From the NCBI GenBank assembly GCA_023444445.1, contig JAEXMK010000008.1, positions 1 to 12,127 on the forward strand: a stretch of DNA of 12,127 nucleotides. The letters run 5' to 3'. The DNA comes from Pseudomonadota bacterium. GTDB lineage: Bacteria > Pseudomonadota > Alphaproteobacteria > Rhizobiales > Rhizobiaceae. Every line of letters begins with the position of its first letter. Within the stretch, counting starts at the first letter, position 1. The position numbers and the translations under genes were made by a program. Positions 1 through 6,329 of the stretch are shown piece after piece. Under the pieces are notes generated by a model. That model was not told the DNA's origin, made no database searches, and was given only the letters and a program-made list of their open reading frames with translations.

Positions 1-65
1 CGGCGAACCAGGCGGTTATCGCGATGACGGGCCTTAAGCGCTTTAAGCGAATTCTTGATCTTCAT
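1..65 (-). CDS. rpmJ: 50S ribosomal protein L36, N-terminal part (cut by window edge)
   Basis: This is the start of the small ribosomal protein L36, a component of the large ribosomal subunit. Reading the minus strand from the ATG at 65, the visible 21 residues begin [17 protein letters not shown] and continue into an arginine-rich stretch. That matches the conserved start of alphaproteobacterial L36 (about 41 residues in full). The remaining half lies beyond the left edge. A GGA at 76-74 sits eight bases before the ATG and serves as a weak ribosome binding site. The gene follows purK on the same strand but has its own candidate promoter (155-183) and a leader with two hairpins. The KxKxS and RHRDNR pattern makes the identification firm even from a fragment; the plus-strand reading frame over the same bases has no recognisable content. 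Confidence 0.93.
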   Translation of the reverse strand, partial: MKIKNSLKALKARHRDNRLVR

Positions 66-84
66 TTTACTGGTCCGCAGTTTT

Positions 85-102
85 GCACGGATTTTGCCGT
101 GC
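85..102 (-). promoter_or_regulatory. Hairpin in the rpmJ leader
   Basis: On the minus strand GCACGG and CCGTGC form a perfect 6 bp stem around the loop CAAAAT. It lies about 9 bases upstream of the rpmJ ribosome binding site. It has no T-run after it, so it is not a terminator by itself. It may shape translation initiation or stabilise the leader; that role is inference. Confidence 0.5.
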
Positions 103-113
103 TATTCAAACAA

Positions 114-143
114 TCAAAAGCGCGCAACGGGGCGCGCTCTTTT
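114..143 (-). terminator. Terminator-like hairpin between purK and rpmJ
   Basis: AGCGCGC (119-125) and GCGCGCT (132-138) form a perfect GC-rich 7 bp stem with a six-base loop. On the minus strand it is followed by TTTTGATTGTTT. On the plus strand it is followed by CTTTT, so it could act in both directions. It would end purE-purK transcripts. It also lies between the best rpmJ promoter candidate and rpmJ itself, so it could work as an attenuator. Confidence 0.7.
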
Positions 144-154
144 CGGTTGGCAGG

Positions 155-183
155 CAGATACCTGTTTGAGCCCTGCCTGTCAA
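155..183 (-). promoter_or_regulatory. Candidate housekeeping sigma promoter for rpmJ
   Basis: On the minus strand TTGACA (183-178) is separated by 17 bases from TATCTG (160-155). Read against the rhizobial pattern CTTGAC-N17-CTATAT, the -35 matches five of six and the -10 four of six with exact spacing. Predicted transcription would start near 148 and give a leader of roughly 80 bases before rpmJ. The same bases form an imperfect inverted repeat, 146-156 with 174-184, which may be incidental. Confidence 0.5.
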
Positions 184-211
184 CACTTGCCCGTGTCTTT
201 GCCTTAAAAGA

Positions 212-1303
212 CTAGGCTTTTCCTGTGTGCAGAAGCTGCGTCACATGGCCCATCTTGCGGCCCGGCCTTGCTTCCGTCTTGCCGTAGAGATGGACGAGAC
301 AGTCTTTTTTTGTGAGCCATGTCGGTACATCATCAATGTCATCGCCGATCAAATTGGTCATCACGCAATCCGAATGGCGAGCCGTGCTGCCGGGGGTGAG
401 GCCCGACACCGCCCGGATATGCTGCTCGAACTGCGAGATTACGCAGGCGGCCTCCGTCCAATGGCCGGTATTATGGACGCGCGGCGCCATTTCATTCGCA
501 ACCAGCGATCCGTCCGGCAGGACGAAGAATTCGATGCCGATAACGCCGACGTAATCGAGCGCTGCGAGAAGCTTCTCAGCCGATTGTACCGCAACAGCCT
601 TTGCGGCATCCGAGAGTGCTGCTGGAACGGTCGATGTGTGCAGGATGCCGTTCAGATGGACGTTCTCGGCCGGATCGTAACAGGTGACGGTGCCGTCTTG
701 AAAACGGGCGGCAATGATGGAAATCTCCCGCTCGAAGGCGACAAAGCTTTCCAGGATCAGTGGCACGCCGCCGAGCGCCGCAAAGGCGCCTGTGAGGTCT
801 TCACCACCCCGAAACAGACGCTGGCCCTTGCCGTCATAACCCATGCGACGGGTTTTCAGCACACCTTTGCCGCCGAAGGTGGCCAACGCGGCTTCCAGCT
901 CTTCCTGGCTGTCCACGGCGCGGAAATCGGCAGTTGGGATACCGCAATCGTTGAGAAAGCGCTTTTCCGTCAAGCGATCCTGCGATGCGCTTAGCGCCTG
1001 CGCGGGCGGGTAGACGGGCACGGAGACGCTAAGTTTTTCGGCCGCCGCGACAGGCACGTTCTCGAATTCGTAGGTCACGACATCACAGCGGCTAGCGAGT
1101 TCCGCAAGCGCCTTTTCGTCGTCGTAAGCCGCGACTATCTGGTCGTTGCAGACCTGCGCCGCCGGACAATCGGCCTGCGGCTCCAGCACGATGGTACGGT
1201 GGTTGAGACGGGCAGCGGCCATCGCCAGCATGCGCCCGAGCTGCCCGCCACCGATGATGCCGATGGTCAGGTTGGTCGTCTTTGCCATCACTTTTTTCGT
1301 CAC
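212..1303 (-). CDS. purK: N5-carboxyaminoimidazole ribonucleotide synthase (PurK)
   Basis: PurK uses ATP and bicarbonate to carboxylate 5-aminoimidazole ribonucleotide to N5-CAIR in cytoplasmic purine biosynthesis; PurE then uses the product. The 363-residue length is normal for the family. Visible landmarks are the N-terminal nucleotide-binding loop [12 protein letters not shown] (residues 15-26), YEFENVP (78-84), the ATP-grasp segment [12 protein letters not shown] (150-161), the catalytic and metal-binding stretch [13 protein letters not shown] (271-283), and the C-terminal [17 protein letters not shown] (338-354). The chosen ATG overlaps the purE stop in an ATGA arrangement, which fits translational coupling. 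A second ATG five codons in (1288) is possible, but neither has a strong ribosome binding site. The gene is intact with no missing motifs. Confidence 0.98.
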   Translation of the reverse strand: MTKKVMAKTTNLTIGIIGGGQLGRMLAMAAARLNHRTIVLEPQADCPAAQVCNDQIVAAYDDEKALAELASRCDVVTYEFENVPVAAAEKLSVSVPVYPPAQALSASQDRLTEKRFLNDCGIPTADFRAVDSQEELEAALATFGGKGVLKTRRMGYDGKGQRLFRGGEDLTGAFAALGGVPLILESFVAFEREISIIAARFQDGTVTCYDPAENVHLNGILHTSTVPAALSDAAKAVAVQSAEKLLAALDYVGVIGIEFFVLPDGSLVANEMAPRVHNTGHWTEAACVISQFEQHIRAVSGLTPGSTARHSDCVMTNLIGDDIDDVPTWLTKKDCLVHLYGKTEARPGRKMGHVTQLLHTGKA

Positions 1304-1800
1304 TGGGCGCTGTCCATGGGATATTCCGCGACGGCAGCCGACTGGCGCGCGCGCCAGGCATCCAGCCGGTCGGCCAGATCCTCATCGCTGAGCGCGAGGA
1401 CGGCAGCAGCCAGAAGAGCGGCGTTGATGGCGCCAGCCTTGCCGATGGCGAGCGTGCCGACGGGAATGCCAGCGGGCATCTGCACGATGGAATAGAGACT
1501 GTCCTGACCGGACATGGTCTTGGACTGAACCGGAACGCCAAAGACAGGAAGTGGCGTCATTGAGGCTGTCATGCCCGGCAGGTGGGCAGCACCGCCCGCA
1601 CCGGCGATGATGACCTTGAAGCCTTCGTCCTTCGCGCCATTGGCGAAGTCATAAAGCCGGTCCGGGGTGCGGTGGGCGGAAATGATGCGGGCTTCGTATT
1701 CAATATCGAGCGCATCCAGCGTATCGGCGGCGTTCTTCATGGTCTCCCAGTCGGACTGGCTGCCCATGATGATGGCGACGGGGGGCGTTTCTGCTGTCAC
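1300..1800 (-). CDS. purE: N5-CAIR mutase (PurE, class I)
   Basis: PurE moves the carboxyl group of N5-CAIR to give CAIR, the step after PurK in purine synthesis. The 166-residue protein has the class I signature: GSQSDW (13-18), SAHRTP (41-46) with the catalytic histidine, [11 protein letters not shown] (67-77), and the C-terminal phosphate-binding and oligomer region [20 protein letters not shown] (101-120). The start codon is GTG at 1800, supported by GGAGAG five bases upstream; no ATG in frame is better placed. It lies 14 bases after the YdcH-like gene and overlaps purK by four bases, so the three genes look like one transcription unit. The presence of purK confirms the two-step PurK/PurE route rather than a class II AIR carboxylase. 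Confidence 0.98.
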   Translation of the reverse strand: MTAETPPVAIIMGSQSDWETMKNAADTLDALDIEYEARIISAHRTPDRLYDFANGAKDEGFKVIIAGAGGAAHLPGMTASMTPLPVFGVPVQSKTMSGQDSLYSIVQMPAGIPVGTLAIGKAGAINAALLAAAVLALSDEDLADRLDAWRARQSAAVAEYPMDSAQ

Positions 1801-1814
1801 GTAATCTCTCCGGC

Positions 1815-2018
1815 TCAGGCGATGATATCGGGAATGACCTGGTCTTCAAGCTGGGTCATCTTGTCCTTGACGGCCAGCTTCTTCTTTTTCATGCGCTGTA
1901 TTCTCAGCGCATCGCAGCTGGTCTGGATCATCGCGTTGATCGCCGCGTCATAATCCTCATGCTCCTGGCGCAGCCGCGCCAGCGTGAGCCTGATGTCCGC
2001 CTGGTCCTGATCGGGCAT
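1815..2018 (-). CDS. YdcH-like DUF465 small protein
   Basis: This 67-residue protein belongs to the YdcH/DUF465 family of small, charged, helical proteins whose function is not established. It shows the family layout: a first helix with [12 protein letters not shown] (about residues 16-27), a short turn, and a second helix rich in lysine with [16 protein letters not shown] (about 44-59). The helices probably pair as a short coiled-coil hairpin. There is no signal peptide or membrane segment. It sits 14 bases upstream of purE on the same strand and is probably the first gene of the purE-purK transcript, although a purine role is not implied. A second member of the same family lies divergently 234 bases away. 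Confidence 0.88.
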   Translation of the reverse strand: MPDQDQADIRLTLARLRQEHEDYDAAINAMIQTSCDALRIQRMKKKKLAVKDKMTQLEDQVIPDIIA

Positions 2019-2041
2019 CTCGTCATCCCCATTTTATGCCA

Positions 2042-2058
2042 GCCGGATCGGCTCCGGC
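2042..2058 (-). repeat. Short inverted repeat in the leader of the YdcH-purEK unit
   Basis: GCCGGA and TCCGGC flank a five-base centre (TCGGC), giving a perfect 6 bp stem about 24 bases upstream of the YdcH-like start codon. It has no T-run. It may be a leader hairpin or an operator; I cannot tell which. The rest of the 2019-2252 divergent intergenic region has no promoter match I would defend and no purine riboswitch-like structure. Confidence 0.35.
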
Positions 2059-2202
2059 GCGTATCTGATCGTTTACGAGCCTCTATCATCAAATCGCGGT
2101 AACGGGAAGTTATCCGTTGCGACCAAATTGCCCACTTATTGCCTTCATTTCGCCTTCGACAAGCGGCGCGATCCGTGTCACATTGCCGTCGTAAACCTGA
2201 AA

Positions 2203-2224
2203 CTCCAGCGATGGAGAGCTGGAG
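2203..2224 (+). repeat. Hairpin just upstream of the second YdcH-like gene
   Basis: CTCCAGC and GCTGGAG form a perfect 7 bp stem with an eight-base loop, ending 13 bases before the GGAAGGA ribosome binding site of the gene at 2253. It probably lies in that gene's 5' leader and could influence translation or mRNA stability. That role is inference. Confidence 0.4.
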
Positions 2225-2252
2225 GTAGGTTCAAAAAGGAAGGACGTGCCGC

Positions 2253-2429
2253 ATGACCATTCAGGCTCATATTGCATCGCTCGAAAAGAAACACGGTGCT
2301 CTGGAGGAGGAGCTCGAAAGTATTCTTGCTTCCCCGTCGTCTGACGATAGAGAGATCGCGGACCTTAAACGTCGAAAACTGCGCCTGAAGGATGAACTAC
2401 AGAGGCTCAAGGCCTCCACAAGACATTAA
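2253..2429 (+). CDS. Second YdcH-like DUF465 small protein (58 residues)
   Basis: This short gene encodes 58 residues starting MTIQAHIASLEKKHGALEEE and ending KASTRH. It has the DUF465 pattern: helix one with SLEKKHGALEEELESI (9-24), a linker with SSDDREIADL (29-38), and helix two with the lysine/arginine-rich LKRRKLRLKDELQRL (38-52). A strong ribosome binding site, GGAAGGA at 2238-2244, lies eight bases before the ATG and decides the start. The protein is probably cytoplasmic, all-helical and coiled-coil forming; its function is unknown. It is divergent from the 67-residue family member at 1815-2018, and its transcript ends at the terminator near 2484-2520. The family motif, good ribosome binding site and following terminator make this a real gene despite its size. 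Confidence 0.88.
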   Translation: MTIQAHIASLEKKHGALEEELESILASPSSDDREIADLKRRKLRLKDELQRLKASTRH

Positions 2430-2438
2430 TTCATGCCG

Positions 2439-2474
2439 GATCACCGGCCCTCGATGAATGAAGGGTCGGTGATC
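2439..2474 (+). repeat. 13 bp hairpin after the second YdcH-like gene
   Basis: GATCACCGGCCCT and AGGGTCGGTGATC pair along 13 positions with a single G-U wobble, around the loop CGATGAATGA. It begins ten bases after the stop codon. No T-run follows, so it is unlikely to terminate alone. It probably protects the 3' end or forms the body of a 3'-derived small RNA together with the next hairpin. Confidence 0.6.
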
Positions 2475-2483
2475 TGAGCCTTT

Positions 2484-2520
2484 AAGCTCTGGCAGCGAAA
2501 ACCTGTTGCCAGAGCTTTTT
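2484..2520 (+). terminator. Intrinsic terminator of the second YdcH-like gene
   Basis: AAGCTCTGGCA (2484-2494) and TGCCAGAGCTT (2507-2517) form a perfect 11 bp stem with a 12-base loop, running straight into a run of five Ts. This is a textbook rho-independent terminator for rightward transcription. On the minus strand the stem is followed only by AAGG after two Ts, so it is a weaker stop for the TauE/SafE gene converging on it. Confidence 0.85.
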
Positions 2521-2531
2521 ATTGCCCGGTT

Positions 2532-3296
2532 TTAGAATGGCAGCCCGTCCCAAAGCAGTTTCAGCGCCGCTATCAGCGCCATCGCATACATCAGCGGATA
2601 AAATACAGCGGGTTTCAGATATTTCACCACCCTGGCGCCAGCAAGCGTCGCCAGCATCGCCACTGGCAGCAAGCTCGCCGATGTCTTGAGGTTGGTGGCG
2701 TCCAGCGCGCCGAGCGCAAAATAAGGAATGAGCTTGATCGCGTTCATGATGGCGAAGAAGCGCACGCTCATGCCGGTATAGGTCTTCGGATCGAGCTTCA
2801 GCGGCAGAACATAAATCTGGAAAGGCGGGCCGCCCGCATGGGCGACGAAGCTTGCGTAACCCGAGAGGCTGGACCAGAGCGTGGCGGCAGCCGGTCTTTG
2901 CGGTTTGGCCGGGATCTCCTGGCCATTGCGGCTTTTGTAGCTCTCATAGAAATAACGCAGCACGAACAGGATCGTGACCGAGGCGACGACAAGACGCATG
3001 GCATCGGCGGAGATGAGACTTGAGGTGGCCCAGCCGAGCGCGATGCCCGCGATGGCGCCGGGCAGCATGATAAAGAGCGTTTCCCGATGATTGTGATGCC
3101 GCCAAGCCCAGAGCGCCACAAGATCCATAACGATCAGGATCGGCAGGAAGATCGCCGCCGCCTGCACGGGTGAAACGGCAAGCGCCATCAGCGGCACACC
3201 CATCAGCGCCAACGCGCCGCCAAGTCCCCCCTTGGAAAGGCCGACAAGCACGACTGCGGGGATGGCGACGAGATAAAAATGAAAATCGGTCAGCAT
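2532..3296 (-). CDS. TauE/SafE family membrane transporter
   Basis: This is a probable inner-membrane permease of the TauE/SafE family, members of which export sulfite, sulfoacetate or other small organic anions; the substrate here cannot be read from sequence. From the ATG at 3296 the protein has 254 residues, the usual family length. It has about seven to eight hydrophobic segments, GLSKGGLGG near the N-terminus (19-27) and GYASFVAHAGGPPFQIYVLP in the second half (146-165), both family hallmarks. The open frame extends to 3491, but the extra residues are hydrophilic and lack a ribosome binding site. Starting at 3296 puts the first membrane segment at once, with GAAAGGA about 14 bases upstream. 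It is divergent from the ThiE-like gene, which would overlap the longer version. Confidence 0.92.
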   Translation of the reverse strand: MLTDFHFYLVAIPAVVLVGLSKGGLGGALALMGVPLMALAVSPVQAAAIFLPILIVMDLVALWAWRHHNHRETLFIMLPGAIAGIALGWATSSLISADAMRLVVASVTILFVLRYFYESYKSRNGQEIPAKPQRPAAATLWSSLSGYASFVAHAGGPPFQIYVLPLKLDPKTYTGMSVRFFAIMNAIKLIPYFALGALDATNLKTSASLLPVAMLATLAGARVVKYLKPAVFYPLMYAMALIAALKLLWDGLPF

Positions 3297-3400
3297 GGAT
3301 GTATGGTTGATCCTTTCGCCGGTCCGGTTTATCGGATTTGTCATATGAAAACGAGTGCAGATCGCGTCATAAGCGTTCTCTGCCTGAAATGGACGAAACG

Positions 3401-4054
3401 ATGAGCATTGTTGAAGACCGTTGCCGCCTTGTCCTGATCGTTCCGCAAGCGGACGATGCGCAAAAGCAGGCGACAGAGGTGGAAGAAGCATTGCGGGGCG
3501 GCGATGTCGCTTCGGTCATCATTCCACAATACGGCCTGGATGACGCCGCCTTTCAAAAACGCGCGGAGCTGATCGTACCCGTCGTTCAGAAGGCGGGGGC
3601 GGCAGCGCTAGTCGCCGGTGACAGCCGGGTCGCCGGTCGGGTGAAGGCGGATGGTCTGCATGTGGTGGGTAATGCCGAGGCGCTTGCCGAGGCGGTGGAA
3701 AAATTCACGCCGAAGCTGATTGTTGGCGGCGGCAATGCGGACGACCGCCACAAGGCGCTGGAGCAGGGCGAGTGTAATCCGGACTACGTGTTCTTTGGAA
3801 AGTTGGAAGGCGATATCAAGCCGGAGGCGCATCCCAAAAATCTGGCGCTTGGCGAGTGGTGGGCATCGATGATCGAAATTCCGGCCATCGTCATGGGCGG
3901 CACGGATCCGTCTTCGGTGATTGCCGTGGCCGAAACCGGTGTGGAGTTCGTGGCGATGCGCAGCGGCGTTTTCGACAATGCATCCGGCGCTGCCCAGGCT
4001 GTTTCCGAAATCAACGCTTTGCTTGACGAAAAAGCGCCACGGTTTGGCGGTTGA
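3401..4054 (+). CDS. ThiE-like (thiamine-phosphate synthase family) protein
   Basis: The 217-residue protein looks like a TIM-barrel member of the ThiE/TenI family. Recognisable pieces are VKADGLHVVG (81-90, the position of ADGVHLGQ in ThiE), PDYVFFGKL (127-135, like DYVGFGP) and PAIVMGG (161-167, like PVVAIGG), followed by GVEFVAMRSGVF (180-191). True ThiE couples the HMP and thiazole moieties of thiamine. Here the usual GQ after the GVHL element is replaced by VG, and the S-x-H loop reads GGGNADDRH, so catalysis may be altered. I see no TPP riboswitch upstream and no other thiamine genes, so I give no symbol. The start at 3401 has GGAC upstream; an ATG at 3389 adds four residues. The longer frame from 3338 is unlikely. 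It probably forms an operon with the Sel1 gene downstream. Confidence 0.85.
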   Translation: MSIVEDRCRLVLIVPQADDAQKQATEVEEALRGGDVASVIIPQYGLDDAAFQKRAELIVPVVQKAGAAALVAGDSRVAGRVKADGLHVVGNAEALAEAVEKFTPKLIVGGGNADDRHKALEQGECNPDYVFFGKLEGDIKPEAHPKNLALGEWWASMIEIPAIVMGGTDPSSVIAVAETGVEFVAMRSGVFDNASGAAQAVSEINALLDEKAPRFGG

Positions 4055-4068
4055 TACAGGCGATGTTC

Positions 4069-5163
4069 ATGCGCTCGGTTTCCCTCTGCATTTCCGTTTC
4101 GCTGCTGGCGCTCGCTTTTGGCGCGCCCGTGGGTATAGCCCTTGCCCAGTCGGGACCGCAGGGCGAAAACAACGCCCTGTCCCGCCAGCTGGAGAATGAG
4201 GCCCAACCTGCCCGCCAGGGTAGGGTGCAATCGGAAGAACAGAAGGATCTCGAGCCGTCTTCCGGCGTCAACGTCTATCAGCGCATGGGCGCAGATTTGC
4301 CGGCCCTGCCGCCGGAAAAGGAATTCAAGGGTCGGGTGGACGAAGCCTATGGCCATTTTCAGCGCGGTGAATATGTGCAGGCGCTCGACAAGGCGCTGAG
4401 CCGCGCGCAGAACGGCGACGCGTCCGCGCAGACGCTTGTGGCCGAAATGATGTCGCGTGGTCTGGGCATTGCCCGCGATGAGAAGACTGCCGCTTTCTGG
4501 TATCAGCAGGCGGCTGAAGGTGGCGATCCCGTCGCCATGTTCAAATTTGCCCTGATCCTGATGGAAGGCAAATTCGTTACCCGCGACAAGACGAAAGCTG
4601 ACGATTTCATGCGCCGTGCTGCGGAAGCCGGCAACGCCTCCGCGCAATTCAACTGGGGCCAGATTCTGGTTTCGGAAAATCCCGGCGCCAAGGGGCTTTT
4701 GATGGCCCTGCCGTTCTATGAAAAATCCGCCGAACAGGGCATTGCGGACGCCCAATATGCGGTGTCACAGATTTACTGGTCGGTGAAAGATGTCCCCGCT
4801 GAAAAGAAAGCCAAAGCGCGGGACTGGCTGATGCGGGCGGCAAAAGCGGGTTATGATACGGCGCAGGTCGATCTCGGCATCTGGCTGGTCAATGGTTTTG
4901 GCGGTGAACGCAATCTGGATGAGGGTTTCCGCTGGCTTTATGGCGCGGCACAACGCGGCAACGTCGTGGCGCAGAACAAGGTGGCGCATCTCTACGTCCA
5001 AGCGCTCGGCACCCGCCCGGATCCAGTGGAGGCGGCCAAGTGGTATGTGCTTTCCCGCCGCGCCGGTTTGAAGGATCCGAGGCTGGAGGATTTCTATCTC
5101 GGCATCACCGATGAGCAGCAGAAAAAGGCGATCGATGCGGCAAATCGTTTCCGCCCGACGTGA
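4069..5163 (+). CDS. Exported Sel1-like (TPR-type) repeat protein
   Basis: This 364-residue protein starts with a signal peptide: a basic MR, a hydrophobic core (about 3-24) and a likely cut after ALA near residue 26. A low-complexity polar linker follows, then about six Sel1-type repeats from roughly residue 90 to 345, with typical GxGxxxDxxxAxxWYxxAAxxGxxxAxxxL spacing, for example AAFWYQQAAEGGDPVAMFKF (141-160). Such repeats act as periplasmic protein-binding scaffolds; no partner can be named. The rhizobial regulator ExoR has a similar build but is shorter, so I do not equate them. AGG at 4058-4060 is well spaced for the ATG at 4069; the ATG at 4063 is too close. The gap of 14 bases after the ThiE-like stop implies co-transcription. 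Confidence 0.88.
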   Translation: MRSVSLCISVSLLALAFGAPVGIALAQSGPQGENNALSRQLENEAQPARQGRVQSEEQKDLEPSSGVNVYQRMGADLPALPPEKEFKGRVDEAYGHFQRGEYVQALDKALSRAQNGDASAQTLVAEMMSRGLGIARDEKTAAFWYQQAAEGGDPVAMFKFALILMEGKFVTRDKTKADDFMRRAAEAGNASAQFNWGQILVSENPGAKGLLMALPFYEKSAEQGIADAQYAVSQIYWSVKDVPAEKKAKARDWLMRAAKAGYDTAQVDLGIWLVNGFGGERNLDEGFRWLYGAAQRGNVVAQNKVAHLYVQALGTRPDPVEAAKWYVLSRRAGLKDPRLEDFYLGITDEQQKKAIDAANRFRPT

Positions 5164-5327
5164 TCTCGCCGTCTTTCCGCTGCTGCTGACATCCTCATTC
5201 GGGCTTTTTGCCTTGAATTTCCGCGCGTTTTGTGGTCTTGAACCGCAAACTTTCAATTCAAGAAAATAATGACGTGCCTGCCTGACAAGCTTCGGGCGGT
5301 TCGCAAGCTTTCCAGGAAACAACATCG

Positions 5328-6128
5328 ATGGCCCGTTCAGCCCTTCTCAATGTCATGGTTCAGGCCGCCATCAAGGCGGGTAAGTCTTTGTCGCGTGACT
5401 TCGGTGAAGTGCAGAACCTTCAGGTTTCGGTCAAGGGGCCGAGCGATTTCGTCTCGCAGGCGGACCTCAAGGCCGAGAAGATCGTGCGGGATGAGCTTAT
5501 GAAAGCCCGCCCGACCTATGACTTTCTGGGCGAGGAAGGCGGCGAGGAAAAGGGTAGCGACGGCGCGCATCGCTGGATCGTCGATCCCCTTGATGGCACC
5601 ACCAACTTCCTGCACGGCATTCCGCATTTTGCAGTTTCCATCGCGCTGGAGCGTAACGGCGAAGTTGTCGCCGGCGTGATCTTCAATCCGGCCACCGATG
5701 AACTCTACACCGCCGAGCGCGGCGGCGGCGCATTCCTCAACGATCGCCGCATCCGCGTTGCCGCGCGGAAGGCGCTGACGGATTGCGTCATCGGCTGCGG
5801 CGTGCCGCATCTTGGCCGTGGCAATCACGGCAAATTCCTGGTTGAGCTTCGTCACGTCATGGGTGAGGCGGCAGGCATTCGTCGTATGGGTGCGGCATCG
5901 CTCGATCTCGCCTATGTCGCCGCCGGTCGTCTCGACGGTTACTGGGAAGCCGATCTTTCGCCATGGGACATGGCAGCCGGTCTGGTGCTGATTCGTGAGG
6001 CCGGCGGCTTTGCATCGGACGCCACAGGCGGCACGGATATCTTCGGCAGCGGCAGCGTCGCTGCCGGTAACGAATATATCCACAAGGCACTTGTCGAGGT
6101 CGCCAACCGGCCGGTACCGGGTCGCTGA
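5328..6128 (+). CDS. suhB: Inositol monophosphatase family protein (SuhB)
   Basis: The 266-residue protein is a Mg-dependent phosphatase of the inositol monophosphatase family, which hydrolyses myo-inositol phosphates and related sugar phosphates in the cytoplasm; SuhB of E. coli also acts in rRNA transcription antitermination. Metal-ligand motifs are complete: GEEGG (68-72), WIVDPLDGTTNF (83-94, the DPxDGT signature) and the C-terminal WEADLSPWDMAAG (206-218) holding the last aspartate. AGGA at 5314-5317 is ten bases before the ATG and fixes the start. A 164-base gap separates it from the Sel1 gene and tandem terminators follow, so it is probably a single-gene unit. Function in inositol use versus RNA metabolism cannot be told from sequence. 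Confidence 0.95.
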   Translation: MARSALLNVMVQAAIKAGKSLSRDFGEVQNLQVSVKGPSDFVSQADLKAEKIVRDELMKARPTYDFLGEEGGEEKGSDGAHRWIVDPLDGTTNFLHGIPHFAVSIALERNGEVVAGVIFNPATDELYTAERGGGAFLNDRRIRVAARKALTDCVIGCGVPHLGRGNHGKFLVELRHVMGEAAGIRRMGAASLDLAYVAAGRLDGYWEADLSPWDMAAGLVLIREAGGFASDATGGTDIFGSGSVAAGNEYIHKALVEVANRPVPGR

Positions 6129-6137
6129 TGCGTTTTT

Positions 6138-6157
6138 CGGCGGATACCTGCCGTTTT
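6138..6157 (+). terminator. First of two tandem terminators after suhB
   Basis: CGGCGG and CTGCCG form a 6 bp stem with one G-U pair around the tetraloop ATAC, followed directly by TTTT. It lies nine bases after the suhB stop codon. Confidence 0.6.
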
Positions 6158-6170
6158 CAGCAAGTTTTAG

Positions 6171-6205
6171 ACGCCTGGTGAATACTCGCCGGGCGTTTCT
6201 GTTTT
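6171..6205 (+). terminator. Second tandem terminator after suhB
   Basis: ACGCCTGGTGA (6171-6181) and TCGCCGGGCGT (6186-6196) pair along all 11 positions, with two U-G wobbles, around the tetraloop ATAC. TTCTGTTTT follows. This is the stronger of the two stops and isolates suhB from the motor-like gene pair. Confidence 0.82.
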
Positions 6206-6329
6206 CAGATGCCGGCTTCTCATTCGGTTTCCTGAAATGCCTGTGACAAAAGACCGGCTTTTCGCTTCAAATCGTCGCAATTTTCAAATAGCTTCCGCTT
6301 GATACGTGACCAGAGGGAATGCGAACGTT

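Noticed and set aside
24..215. 63-residue open frame on the plus strand at the left edge
   Set aside because: Its first part is the complement of rpmJ and the rest is the rpmJ leader with promoter and hairpins. No protein features are visible.
227..994. 255-residue open frame on the plus strand
   Set aside because: It lies antisense within purK, has no recognisable family features or ribosome binding site, and is expected by chance in high-GC DNA.
3297..3400. TPP riboswitch ahead of the ThiE-like gene
   Set aside because: No thi-box elements such as CTGAGA or an ACCTGATC-like stretch are present, and the space is too short with the TauE/SafE promoter also there.
3784..4755. 323-residue open frame on the minus strand
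   Set aside because: It is antisense to the ThiE-like and Sel1-repeat genes, which have clear motifs and a signal peptide.
4069..5163. ExoR-type regulator
   Set aside because: Both have a signal peptide and Sel1 repeats, but this protein is about 100 residues longer and has a polar linker. No exo or chv genes are nearby.
5238..5270. Promoter TTGAAC...AAAATAAT ahead of suhB
   Set aside because: The -35 half is fair, but no -10 at 16-18 bases resembles the rhizobial consensus. It is possible but too weak to annotate.
5285..5312. Hairpin from two AAGCTT copies ahead of suhB
   Set aside because: AAGCTT is its own complement, so the six-base pairing is trivial, and the inner bases do not extend it.
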